The notes below the pieces were generated by a model, which worked only from the letters and a program-made list of their open reading frames with translations, was not told the DNA's origin and made no database searches. Shown here in pieces: positions 15,168-24,400 of a stretch of 30,042 bases of DNA (position 1 is its first letter; each line of letters begins with the position of its first letter). This stretch comes from Opacimonas sp040514355 (lineage in GTDB: Bacteria; Pseudomonadota; Gammaproteobacteria; Enterobacterales; Alteromonadaceae), in assembly GCA_040514355.1 (NCBI GenBank), contig JBEVCF010000076.1:1-30042 (forward strand). Reading direction: 5' to 3'. Made by a program: the position numbers and the translations under genes.

Positions 15168-17636
15168 ATGAAGTGTAGACATTTTTTAATCGCGTGCAGT
15201 ATGTTGCTTACTGCACCACTTGCGTTAGCCCAATCAGCCAATTTCATAATTGATGATATCCGCATTCAGGGCTTGCAGCGTGTTGCTTTAGGTGCTGCTC
15301 TGACTTATGTGCCGGTTCAGGTCGGTGATACGATCACTCCTTTTCGCAGCAAACAGATCATTCGTTCTTTGTATTCGTCTACTCATTTTGAAAACATAGA
15401 ACTATTGCGTGATGGTGATACATTGGTGATCCAAGTGTCAGAACGTCCCACCATCAGTAATATCATTTTTGAAGGTAATGATGACATCAAAGACGAGCAA
15501 CTACAGGACAGCCTGAACGGTTCGAATATCATTGTTGGTGAACCATTGGATAAAACGGTACTAACGTCGATTGAAAATGGTTTGAAAGATTTTTATTACA
15601 GCATTGGTAAATATTCAGCTGACGTCAATGCCATCATCACCCCACTACCGCGTAACCGTGTGGATTTAAAGATTGTGTTTGAAGAAGGTGATGCGGCTGA
15701 CATTGCGCAAATCAACATCGTTGGTAACGAGGTTTTTTCTGATCGTGAATTATTTGATCAGATGGAATTAAAATTTGGCGCGCCCTGGTGGGACTTCATG
15801 TCGGAAACACGCTACCAGCAACAAACTCTGTCTGGTGATATGGAAACGATAACCAGTTATTATATGGACCGAGGTTATTTGCGTTTTAATATCGACTCGA
15901 CGCAAGTGTCTATGACTCCTGATAAAGATGGTATTTATATCACCATGAACGTCAGCGAAGGCGAAAAGTATACCGTATCCGATATTGAATTAGTCGGTGA
16001 CTTGATTGGCCAGGATGAGTACATCAAGGCAATCGTGCCTTTGCGTAAAGGAGAGCTATACAATCAAGCACAGGTCACGTACGCGGAAGAGTTTTTAAGC
16101 AAATATTTAGGACGGTTTGGTTATGCTTATCCAACCGTTACAACCATTCCTGAAATTAGCGATGAGGATAATACTGTAAAATTATTGCTCTCGGTTGACC
16201 CGGGTAAACGCATCTATGTCCGTCGTATTAATTTTGCAGGCAACGCCACCACCGCTGACGACGTATTACGTCACAATGTTACGCAAATGGAAGGTGCTTG
16301 GTTGTCCAATCAAGCTTTAGAAACCTCTAAGGCGCAGTTATCTCGACTAACTTACATGGAAGAGGTGGAATTTGAGACGATTCGCCTTCCAGGCCAAGAA
16401 GATCAGGTAGATGTCAATTTCACCGTAAAAGAACAACCTGCAGGCTCATTTAATGCAGGCATTGGCTATGGCGACCGGACGAAGCTGAGTTTACAAGCCG
16501 GGATCCAACAAGATAACTTCCTCGGTACGGGTAAACGTGTCGGTATTAATCTCAATACAGTATCGTATCAACAGTCGGTACAGCTCAGTTATACCGATCC
16601 CTATTTTACAATCGATGGCATTTCTTTGGGCGGCACGGTCAGTTATTCAGAGTTCGATGGTAGCGACTTTAATGTGGTGAGTTATAACTCTAAACAATAC
16701 GCGATTGGCGCCAACATTGGCTACCCAATTAATGCAGTCAATCGTATAAATTTTGGATTGACATACGCTAATGTCGAATTATTCAATCGCTCATTCTACG
16801 AGCAGACTGAACGTTTTTATGCACAGTTCCTCGATGAATCTAACCCTGACGCAGCGATAAAATATCAAAGTTTACAGGCTTCTGTGTCGTGGTTTAGAAA
16901 TACCTTGAACCGCGGGATATTTCCTTCAGACGGTTCGTCACAGCGCGCCTCATTCAGCATTACCACGCCTAATTCCGATGTGCAGTATTTTAAGTCGGTA
17001 TTAGATACTAAGTTCTACTTTCCACTTACCCGTAACCAACGTTGGACAGTACTTGCCCGTGCTCGTTTGGGCTATGGTAATGGTTACGGTGACGTCAATG
17101 GTGTCGAGCAGATTTTTCCGTTCACAGAAAATTTCACTGCGGGTGGCTCTGATACCTTGCGCGGTTTTGAAAATAATACCGTCGGCCCTCGAGGAGTTAG
17201 ACGGATCCCTGGTGGTCAAATTACCGCACCTGATGGCTCGATCATCCCTAGCAGTCCTGCCAATGATCTCTTAGATGTATCTCGCCAAAGTCTGGGCGGA
17301 AATGCTATGGCACTGGCTGGGTTAGAACTCATTGTCCCCACACCGTTTGTGGATGGTGAATTTGATTCTTCCGTACGGACCAGTATTTTCTGGGATGTTG
17401 GCAATGTATGGGACACAGAATTTGATTACAACGAGTTTAAAGACCTCAGTTTGATTTCCGGTAGAGATGCACTTATTGACTATGGCGATTGGAAACAATT
17501 CCGCAGTTCAGCAGGTTTATCTGTACAATGGGTGTCACCCATGGGGCCATTGGTATTTAGCTTCTCAAAAGCGATTAAACAACGTCCGGGCGATGATGCT
17601 AAATTCTTTACATTTAACATTGGTCAAACTTTTTAA
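15168..17636 (+). CDS. bamA: Outer membrane protein assembly factor BamA
   Basis: Core subunit of the BAM complex that folds beta-barrels into the outer membrane. The 822 residues begin with a Sec signal peptide (MKCRHFLIACSMLLTAPLALA, then QS). Five POTRA domains follow up to about residue 345-420; FIIDDIRIQGLQRV, VSERPTISNIIFEGN and RRINFAGNATTADDV mark the starts of repeats. The 16-stranded barrel includes GSFNAGIGYGDRTKLSLQAG, the lid-lock GGSDTLRGFENNTVGPRGVR (VRGF-type motif, here LRGF) and the terminal aromatic residue F (FNIGQTF). AGGAAG lies 11 nt before the ATG. I see no clear sigma-E promoter in the 63 nt after rseP. skp follows, the usual order. Confidence 0.98.
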   Translation: MKCRHFLIACSMLLTAPLALAQSANFIIDDIRIQGLQRVALGAALTYVPVQVGDTITPFRSKQIIRSLYSSTHFENIELLRDGDTLVIQVSERPTISNIIFEGNDDIKDEQLQDSLNGSNIIVGEPLDKTVLTSIENGLKDFYYSIGKYSADVNAIITPLPRNRVDLKIVFEEGDAADIAQINIVGNEVFSDRELFDQMELKFGAPWWDFMSETRYQQQTLSGDMETITSYYMDRGYLRFNIDSTQVSMTPDKDGIYITMNVSEGEKYTVSDIELVGDLIGQDEYIKAIVPLRKGELYNQAQVTYAEEFLSKYLGRFGYAYPTVTTIPEISDEDNTVKLLLSVDPGKRIYVRRINFAGNATTADDVLRHNVTQMEGAWLSNQALETSKAQLSRLTYMEEVEFETIRLPGQEDQVDVNFTVKEQPAGSFNAGIGYGDRTKLSLQAGIQQDNFLGTGKRVGINLNTVSYQQSVQLSYTDPYFTIDGISLGGTVSYSEFDGSDFNVVSYNSKQYAIGANIGYPINAVNRINFGLTYANVELFNRSFYEQTERFYAQFLDESNPDAAIKYQSLQASVSWFRNTLNRGIFPSDGSSQRASFSITTPNSDVQYFKSVLDTKFYFPLTRNQRWTVLARARLGYGNGYGDVNGVEQIFPFTENFTAGGSDTLRGFENNTVGPRGVRRIPGGQITAPDGSIIPSSPANDLLDVSRQSLGGNAMALAGLELIVPTPFVDGEFDSSVRTSIFWDVGNVWDTEFDYNEFKDLSLISGRDALIDYGDWKQFRSSAGLSVQWVSPMGPLVFSFSKAIKQRPGDDAKFFTFNIGQTF

Positions 17637-17674
17637 TATAATAACGACATAATTTAGAACACTAGGAGTGTCAC

Positions 17675-18190
17675 TTGAAAAACGTATCACAATCACTTGT
17701 TAAACTTGTTTTATTAGCAACCTTAGCTGTCAGTGCTTCTGCTACTGCAGCACAAAAAATCGCAGTCGTTGATGTACAAGCAGTACTGCAATCTTTACCT
17801 CAAACTCAAGCGATCGTGAATAGCATCAACGCTGAGTTCAAAACTCAGTTCGAAGAAGTTCAAGCTTTGCAAAAAGACGGTGAATTTAATGTTGAGAAAC
17901 TTCGTCGTGACGGTGCAACGATGTCAGAAGCGCAAAAGAAAGAGCTGGAAGAAAAAATCATCGAAATTCGCAACCAGTTACAACAAAAAGCCGGTCCGTT
18001 ACAGCAAGAAGTTCAGCGTCGTCAAAATGAAGAACAAACCAAGCTTTTAGGTCTGGTTAAGCAAGCAATCGATGCAATTGCAGCAGCTGAAAACTATGAT
18101 GTTGTGCTTAACGCTGGTGCAGCAACGTTTGTTAAACCAGAATTTAATATTTCTCAGCAAGTTGTTGAGCGCGTTAGCCAAACCAACTAA
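17675..18190 (+). CDS. skp: Periplasmic chaperone Skp (OmpH family)
   Basis: Trimeric jellyfish-shaped chaperone that holds unfolded outer-membrane proteins on their way to BamA. The 171 residues start with a signal peptide (about residues 1-26, hydrophobic LVLLATLAVSASATA, cleavage after ATAA). The head strand QKIAVVDVQAVLQSLPQT follows, then a long charged coiled-coil region (about 45-135, rich in E, K and Q). The closing AAENYDVVLNAGAATFVKPE is typical of the family. The start is a TTG with a strong AGGAG 6 nt upstream (17664-17668), which decides it. A strong terminator follows, where most relatives have lpxD. Confidence 0.96.
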   Translation: MKNVSQSLVKLVLLATLAVSASATAAQKIAVVDVQAVLQSLPQTQAIVNSINAEFKTQFEEVQALQKDGEFNVEKLRRDGATMSEAQKKELEEKIIEIRNQLQQKAGPLQQEVQRRQNEEQTKLLGLVKQAIDAIAAAENYDVVLNAGAATFVKPEFNISQQVVERVSQTN

Positions 18191-18208
18191 TTTTTTTTAA
18201 AATTTCCT

Positions 18209-18246
18209 ATCAGACCAAGCACATATGTGCTTGGTCTGATTTGTTT
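18209..18246 (+). terminator. Perfect 32-nt palindrome terminator after skp
   Basis: ATCAGACCAAGCACAT (18209-18224) is followed immediately by its exact reverse complement (18225-18240), then TTGTTTT. The central bases form the loop of a very stable hairpin. It isolates skp from fabZ, two blocks that are normally joined through lpxD. The weaker upstream A-tract could allow some activity in the other direction, but no gene converges here. Confidence 0.88.
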
Positions 18247-18258
18247 TAAGGGTATAAA
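18231..18258 (+). promoter_or_regulatory. Candidate promoter of fabZ-lpxA-lpxB-rnhB
   Basis: TATAAA at 18253-18258 is a good -10. TTGGTC at 18231-18236 (in the right arm of the palindrome) is a weak -35 at 16-bp spacing. The predicted start is near 18265, leaving a 35-nt leader before the fabZ GTG. A promoter here is expected because the palindrome would stop upstream transcripts. Confidence 0.4.
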
Positions 18259-18299
18259 CCTGTATTGTGTCGCGGTTTATACCATCTCGGAGTTTTACT

Positions 18300-18746
18300 G
18301 TGTCAAGTGAATTAAACACGATTGAAATTCGTGAAATCATGGATTTGTTACCTCATCGTTATCCTTTTTTATTGGTCGATCGCGTAACTGAATTTGTCCC
18401 CTTGCAATCTATTCATGCTTATAAGAATATAACCTTTAATGAACCCTGCTTTACGGGGCATTTTCCAGGGCAACCCATTTTCCCTGGTGTTCTAATCTTA
18501 GAAGCGCTAGCTCAAGTAGCTGGAGTATTGGGATTTAAGAGCATGGAAAAAACAGATGAGCTATACTTGTTTGCAGGCATTGACAATGCTCGATTCAAAA
18601 AACCGGTTGTGCCCGGTGATCGTCTGGACATGACGATTGAATTAATCAAGGAACGTCGTGGGATATGGAAATTCAAAGGGGCTGCTACTGTTGATGGAGA
18701 AGAAGTGTGCAGCTCAGAATTTATGTGTGCAATGAGAGCAATGTAA
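18300..18746 (+). CDS. fabZ: 3-hydroxyacyl-[acyl-carrier-protein] dehydratase FabZ
   Basis: Dehydrates 3-hydroxyacyl-ACP in fatty-acid elongation and competes with lipid A synthesis for 3-hydroxymyristoyl-ACP. From the GTG at 18300 the protein is 148 residues; CGGAG 7 nt upstream supports this start over the GTG at 18267. The hot-dog active site has H54 in GHFPGQPIFPG and E68 in VLILEALAQ. LLPHRYPFLLVDR near the N-terminus and FAGIDNARFKKPVVPGD are also hallmarks. It is followed 3 nt later by lpxA. In relatives lpxD precedes it, but not here. Confidence 0.96.
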   Translation: MSSELNTIEIREIMDLLPHRYPFLLVDRVTEFVPLQSIHAYKNITFNEPCFTGHFPGQPIFPGVLILEALAQVAGVLGFKSMEKTDELYLFAGIDNARFKKPVVPGDRLDMTIELIKERRGIWKFKGAATVDGEEVCSSEFMCAMRAM

Positions 18747-18749
18747 CTC

Positions 18750-19520
18750 GTGATCCATACTACTGCAATAATTCATCCTAGTGCCAAGCTTGGCGAGAAT
18801 GTAACTATCGGCCCCTTTTGTATTATTGGCGAAAATGTCATTATCGGGGATAACTGTGTTTTTGAATCGCATGTAGTAGTAAAACGCGATACAACTATTG
18901 GCGCATACAATCAATTTTTCCCATTTTGTAACATAGGGGAAGATTGCCAAGACAAGAAGTATGCTAACGAGCCAACCCGACTAGAAATTGGCGACAACAA
19001 TGTGTTTCGAGAGTCTTGTACGATTCATCGCGGGACGATTCAAGATAATAGTATTACCAAAATTGGTGATAATAACCTCTTTATGGTCAATACGCATCTT
19101 GCCCATGATTGTATGGTCGGTAGTAACAATATTTTGGCGAATAATGCGACGGTAGCGGGTCATGTCCATATTGGGGATTTTGTTATCTTAGGTGGCATGA
19201 CAGCCGTGCACCAATTTTGTCATTTAGGCTCGCATTGTTTTACTGGTGGCGGTGCGGTGATCCTCAGAGATGTCCCACCATACGTTATGGTCAATGGCCA
19301 CAAACATATACCTCAAACAATTAACAGTGAAGGCTTAAAGCGTCGTGGTTTTAGTGCGGCGACAATTTTACAGATAAAACGAGCATATAAGGCCTTGTAC
19401 CGCCAAAATTTAACCGTGGCAGAAGCCATTGAAGAAATCAAAGTACTGGCACAAGATACCCCTGAACTCGATATTATGGTTGAGTTTTTATCTGTCCCTA
19501 ATCGCGGTATTATCCGGTAA
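18750..19520 (+). CDS. lpxA: UDP-N-acetylglucosamine O-acyltransferase LpxA
   Basis: First step of lipid A synthesis: moves R-3-hydroxyacyl from ACP to the 3-OH of UDP-GlcNAc. The 256 residues form a left-handed beta-helix of hexapeptide repeats (IHPSAKLGENVTIGPFCIIG and similar) ending in a helical C-terminal domain (RRGFSAATILQIKRAYKALY). The catalytic His is H119 in NTHLAHDCMVG. The start is a GTG 3 nt after the fabZ stop, with no strong Shine-Dalgarno, which suggests translational coupling. No lpxD (the third acylation step) is in this cluster. Confidence 0.97.
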   Translation: MIHTTAIIHPSAKLGENVTIGPFCIIGENVIIGDNCVFESHVVVKRDTTIGAYNQFFPFCNIGEDCQDKKYANEPTRLEIGDNNVFRESCTIHRGTIQDNSITKIGDNNLFMVNTHLAHDCMVGSNNILANNATVAGHVHIGDFVILGGMTAVHQFCHLGSHCFTGGGAVILRDVPPYVMVNGHKHIPQTINSEGLKRRGFSAATILQIKRAYKALYRQNLTVAEAIEEIKVLAQDTPELDIMVEFLSVPNRGIIR

Positions 19521-19531
19521 AGGATGCAACG

Positions 19532-20779
19532 TTGAGTGTGAAAAAGATCGCGATTGTGTGTGCGGAACCCTCGGGTGATATGCTTGCTAGTGGTCTGATA
19601 AAAAAACTCAAATTGACTTATCCTGACGCTAAAATTTGTGGTATTGGTGGAGAACTCAGTCAGCAAGCAGGTCTCGATTCTTGGTTTGATATGAATGAAC
19701 TGAGCGTTATGGGATTGGTTGAAGTGTTAAAACACCTTCCGCGCTTATTATCTATTAAACGTGCCTTACTCAAAAAACTGTTCGCGTTTGAGCCTGACAT
19801 CTTTATTGGTGTTGATGCGCCCGACTTTAACCTACCCATAGAAGCAAAGCTAAAAGCAAAGGGAGTGACCACGGTACATTATGTCAGTCCTACGGTTTGG
19901 GCTTGGCGAGAGGGACGGATGGCTAAGATCAAGCGTGCAGCCGACCATGTCTTAGGCCTATTTCCTTTTGAAGCGCAGGTTTATCAACGCCATGAGGTTG
20001 ACTATACGTTCATTGGTCACCCTATGGCGGATGCGATCGGCATAAATGAGGTACGCCATGATCACTGTCTATCCATAAAAGCGGAGATTGAGCCGCTTAC
20101 TTTGGCACTGTTACCCGGTTCACGGGCAGCAGAAGTTGCGACATTATTACCTACCTTTCTAGATAGTGTGCTATTGCTTCAAGAACACATTCCTGACCTA
20201 CAAGTGTTGATCCCAGCGGCGAACCAAGCCAGATTTGCCCAAATCCAAAGTATTTTAGCAAACCACACAGTGGACAAAGCGCACATACAAGTGCTGACAG
20301 AACCAGCGCGTACAGTCATGTTAGCCAGTCACTGTGTGTTGTTATCCTCTGGCACAGCCACCTTAGAAGCCATGCTGTGTCGCAAACCAATGATTGCCGC
20401 TTATACCATGTCTGCTCTTACTTATTGGATGATGCGGCGCTTGTACAAGCCCGACTTTTTTGCGCTTCCCAATATTCTGGCTGATGAGTTACTCGTACCA
20501 GAAGTACTGCAAAAAGATGTCAATCCAGTGATGCTATCCGCTTATTTACTGCATGTTTTAGCACAATACACCCAACAGCATCCTACTCGTTCGTCATTAT
20601 CAGTGCAGTGTTCTATTCCTGAAACAATTTGCGAGGGCTCGAAAACGATACCAGCGACCACAGAGCATTTTATGCACGTGCAAAAGCGTTTTGCTGATTG
20701 TCATCACACTTTGCGTAAAAATGCCGACCAACAAGCCCACAATGTGATTGTGTCATTGCTAGAAAAGAGCAAAAGGTAG
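19532..20779 (+). CDS. lpxB: Lipid-A-disaccharide synthase LpxB
   Basis: GT19-family inverting glycosyltransferase that joins UDP-2,3-diacylglucosamine and lipid X into the disaccharide at the inner membrane. Signature segments are IAIVCAEPSGDMLASGLI, GIGGELSQQAG, IGVDAPDFNLPIEAKLKAKG, HYVSPTVWAWREGR, LLPGSRAAEV, SSGTATLEAMLCRKPM and FFALPNILADELLVPE. It is 415 residues, about 30 longer than E. coli LpxB (382). The surplus lies in a low-conservation stretch near residues 348-380 (TRSSLSVQCSIPETICEGSK). The start is TTG 19532 with AAGGA 8 nt upstream; an in-frame GTG two codons later is possible. Confidence 0.96.
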   Translation: MSVKKIAIVCAEPSGDMLASGLIKKLKLTYPDAKICGIGGELSQQAGLDSWFDMNELSVMGLVEVLKHLPRLLSIKRALLKKLFAFEPDIFIGVDAPDFNLPIEAKLKAKGVTTVHYVSPTVWAWREGRMAKIKRAADHVLGLFPFEAQVYQRHEVDYTFIGHPMADAIGINEVRHDHCLSIKAEIEPLTLALLPGSRAAEVATLLPTFLDSVLLLQEHIPDLQVLIPAANQARFAQIQSILANHTVDKAHIQVLTEPARTVMLASHCVLLSSGTATLEAMLCRKPMIAAYTMSALTYWMMRRLYKPDFFALPNILADELLVPEVLQKDVNPVMLSAYLLHVLAQYTQQHPTRSSLSVQCSIPETICEGSKTIPATTEHFMHVQKRFADCHHTLRKNADQQAHNVIVSLLEKSKR

Positions 20780-20785
20780 CGGATT

Positions 20786-21361
20786 GTGTTAATCGCTGGC
20801 GTGGATGAAGTAGGACGAGGTCCTTTGGTTGGAGATGTGGTTACTGCGGCAGTCATCCTCGATCCTGCCAATCCTATTCGCGAATTAAACGACTCAAAAA
20901 AATTGAGTGAAAAGAAACGCGAAGCCTTATTTCCTTTAATACAAGATTCTGCACTTGCGTGGGCCATTGGTCGTGCATCGCCTAGTGAAATTGACACATT
21001 AAATATTTTACAAGCCACGCTGCTGGCCATGACACGCGCAGTGGCTGGACTATCAATCCAACCTGATTTTGTAAAAGTAGATGGCAATCGCTTACCCCAA
21101 TGGCACTACCAAGCAGAGGCTATCGTGCAGGGGGATGGCTTGGTCGCTGAGATTTCAGCTGCGTCCATCTTGGCCAAAGTTACCCGTGATCAAGAAATGT
21201 TAGCCCTTGATGCACGATATCCTGAATACGGATTCGCCAAGCACAAAGGGTATCCAACAAAGTTACACCTAGAGATGTTAAAGACACTGCCGGTATTGCC
21301 CGAATATCGCAAAAGCTTTAAACCGGTGGCGACGATTTTAGCCCAACGCGGTCAGCTATAA
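20786..21361 (+). CDS. rnhB: Ribonuclease HII
   Basis: Cuts RNA in RNA:DNA hybrids and starts removal of single ribonucleotides misincorporated in DNA. The 191 residues start at a GTG 6 nt after the lpxB stop. The catalytic acidic pair is in IAGVDEVGRGPLVGDVVTAA (D6, E7). LNDSKKLSEKKRE, FVKVDGNRLP and EISAASILAKVTRDQEM follow, with YGFAKHKGYPTKLH near the end. All family landmarks are present. It ends the fabZ-lpxA-lpxB-rnhB run; dnaE then has its own promoter. Confidence 0.97.
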   Translation: MLIAGVDEVGRGPLVGDVVTAAVILDPANPIRELNDSKKLSEKKREALFPLIQDSALAWAIGRASPSEIDTLNILQATLLAMTRAVAGLSIQPDFVKVDGNRLPQWHYQAEAIVQGDGLVAEISAASILAKVTRDQEMLALDARYPEYGFAKHKGYPTKLHLEMLKTLPVLPEYRKSFKPVATILAQRGQL

Positions 21362-21405
21362 ATCTGGCATTTTACGCAATTACCTCGTTTTTTTTGACAG
21401 ACTTT

Positions 21406-21414
21406 TGATATACT
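21406..21414 (+). promoter_or_regulatory. Extended -10 promoter of dnaE
   Basis: TGATATACT (21406-21414) is an extended -10 (TG, one base, TATACT). A perfect TTGACA lies at 21394-21399, but only 9 bp from it, too close to serve as its -35. It may be coincidental or may serve a start further downstream. Transcription would begin near 21421, 24 nt before the dnaE ATG. Confidence 0.5.
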
Positions 21415-21444
21415 CGGCACCATAAAAAAACAATTCTAGATAGC

Positions 21445-24400
21445 ATGTCAGATTCTTTTGTTCATTTGCGAGTACACAGTGATTTTTCGATGATGGATGG
21501 CCTTAACAAGGTCAAACCATTATTGGCGCGTTGTACTGACTTGAACATGCCCGCGTTTGCTTTAACTGACCAAATGAACCTGTGTGGTTTGGTTAAGTTT
21601 TACTCTGAAGCTCATAATCGAGGCATTAAGCCTATTATCGGTGTCGACGCATGGGTCCAAGGTAACATTTTAGGCGAACACATTTTTCGTTTAACCTTGT
21701 TGGCAATGAATAATGAAGGTTACAAAAACATCACCGTATTGATATCCAAAGCTTACCAACGTGGGTACGTGCAAGGCCGTGCTGTGATAGACCAAGCTTG
21801 GTTAGCTCAGCACAATACTGGAATTATTGTTTTATCAGGTGGCGTCAAAGGTGATTTGGGTATCGCATTATTGAAAAACCAAATGGCACAACAAACGGCG
21901 ATTACGGATTTTTATCAAACGCATTTTCCACAACGTTACTACTTAGAATTGACGCGTACCGGTCGAGAGACAGAAAACGACTATATTCAAGCGGCTGTCG
22001 ATCATGCGGCAAACCATGACTTGCCCGTTGTTGCCACCAATGAGGTCGTTTTTTTAGATGCCGACAATTTCTCCGCTCATGAAATCCGTGTTGCGATCCA
22101 CGATGGCTTTACACTAGACGATACACGCCGTCCAAAGTTGTATTCAGCCCAGCAATATTTGCGCTCACCTGAAGAGATGATTGCACTGTTTGAAGATATT
22201 CCTGAAGCTATTGCCAATACAGTTGAGATTGCCAAACGCTGTAATGTCACCGTGCAACTTGGGACTTATTTTTTACCAAATTTTCCAACAGGTGACCTCA
22301 CTACAGAAGCGTTCTTGGTCAAGGTTTCCGAAGAAGGACTTGAGAGACGTTTGCAAAAACTGTTTCCTGATCCACAAGAACGAGCGACAAAACGTCCAGA
22401 GTATGATGCGCGTCTGAAGATAGAATTAGAAGTCATTAACCAAATGGGTTTCCCTGGTTATTTCTTGATCGTCATGGAATTTATTCAGTGGTCCAAAGAC
22501 AACGGGATCCCCGTCGGTCCAGGACGAGGGTCTGGTGCAGGTTCACTCGTTGCCTATGCACTCGACATTACGGATTTGGACCCACTTGAGTTTGATTTGC
22601 TCTTCGAACGATTCTTGAACCCCGAGCGGGTTTCGATGCCAGATTTTGATATCGATTTTTGTATGGACCGTCGAGATGAGGTCATTGATCACGTTGCCCA
22701 ATTATATGGGCGAGAAGCAGTGTCACAAATTATTACATTTGGGACAATGGCCGCCAAAGCGGTGGTTCGTGATGTCGGTCGCGTGTTAGGACACCCCTAT
22801 GGATTTGTCGATCGTATCTCCAAGTTGATTCCGCCAGATCCTGGTATGACTCTAGCCAAAGCATTCGATGTTGAACCGCGTTTAGGTGAACTAGAGGCTG
22901 CCGACGAAGATGTCAAAGAGCTTCTTGAAATGGCTCGTGTCCTAGAAGGTTGTACTAGAAACGCTGGTAAGCACGCCGGCGGGGTGGTGATTGCACCCAC
23001 ACAGATTACGGATTTTTCACCTTTATATTGCGATGACGAAGGGAACAACCCCGTCACGCAATTTGATAAAAATGATGTCGAAACAGCAGGCTTAGTCAAA
23101 TTTGATTTTTTAGGCTTACGTACCTTGACCATTATTNNNNNNNNNNACCTTGACCATTATTCAATGGGCGCTTGACATGATCAAAGAGGGTTTGGGTGAA
23201 GATATCGATATTTCACAAATTCCCTTAGAAGATCCCGCAAGTTTTGCTTTACTACAACGCGCTGAATCAACCGCAGTGTTTCAATTAGAATCACGCGGCA
23301 TGAAAGATCTGATCACCCGTCTGCAACCCGACTGTTTTGAAGATATCATCGCATTAGTGGCTCTGTTTAGACCCGGTCCATTGCAGTCTGGGATGGTGGA
23401 TAATTTTATTGACCGCAAACACGGTCGCGAAGCGATTTCGTATCCGGATGCAGAATACCAACACGAGTGTTTACGAGAAATTCTGGAGCCTACGTACGGC
23501 ATTATTTTGTACCAAGAGCAGGTCATGCAAATTGCACAAGAGATGGCTGGCTATTCATTGGGTGGCGCAGACTTATTACGGCGCGCAATGGGCAAGAAAA
23601 AACCCGAAGAAATGGAAAAACAACGTTCGGTGTTTGCTGAGGGGTCAAAGAACAACAATATCGACCCTGATTTGGCGATGAAAATCTTTGATTTGGTAGA
23701 AAAGTTTGCGGGTTATGGATTCAACAAGTCACACTCAGCCGCCTATGCCCTGGTGTCATACCAAACGCTATGGCTAAAAACCCATTATCCTCCGTATTTT
23801 ATGGCTGCGGTCATGTCGGCAGATATGGATAACACTGATAAAATTGTGACCCTTGTGGATGAATGCCATCGCATGGGGGTTACGATTTTACCCCCTGACT
23901 TGAATACCGGTGAATACAAATTTACCGTCAATGACGCAGGTCAAATCGTATACGGCATTGGTGCTATTAAAGGTGTTGGTGAAGGACCAGTAGATGCGAT
24001 TATTGATGCCCGGAAAGTGGGTGGTGCATTTAGTGATTTATTTGATTTTTGTGCACGGATCGATACCAAAAAAATCAATAAGCGCGTACTGGAAAAACTG
24101 ATATTAGCTGGTGCGATGGACAACCTTGGACCCCATCGAGCAGCGTTAATGGCGTCGCTGGCTGATGCATTAGAAGCGGCCAATCAACATGCGCGCGCAG
24201 AGAGTTTTGGGCAAACTGATATGTTTGGTTTGCTCACCGATGCTCAAGAAGCTGAACACGCGTTTGCAAAAGTGCCTGTGTGGCCAGAAAAAGTCTGGCT
24301 AGATGGAGAAAAAGAAACACTTGGTTTGTATTTGACGGGGCATCCAATCAATCGTTACGTGAGCGAATTGAGTGCTTATACCACATCTCGTCTTGCGGAT

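Noticed and set aside
21394..21399. Perfect TTGACA as the -35 of the dnaE promoter
   Set aside because: It lies only 9 bp from the TATACT box, too close to work with it, and no good -10 is found 16-18 bp downstream. The extended -10 explains the promoter better.
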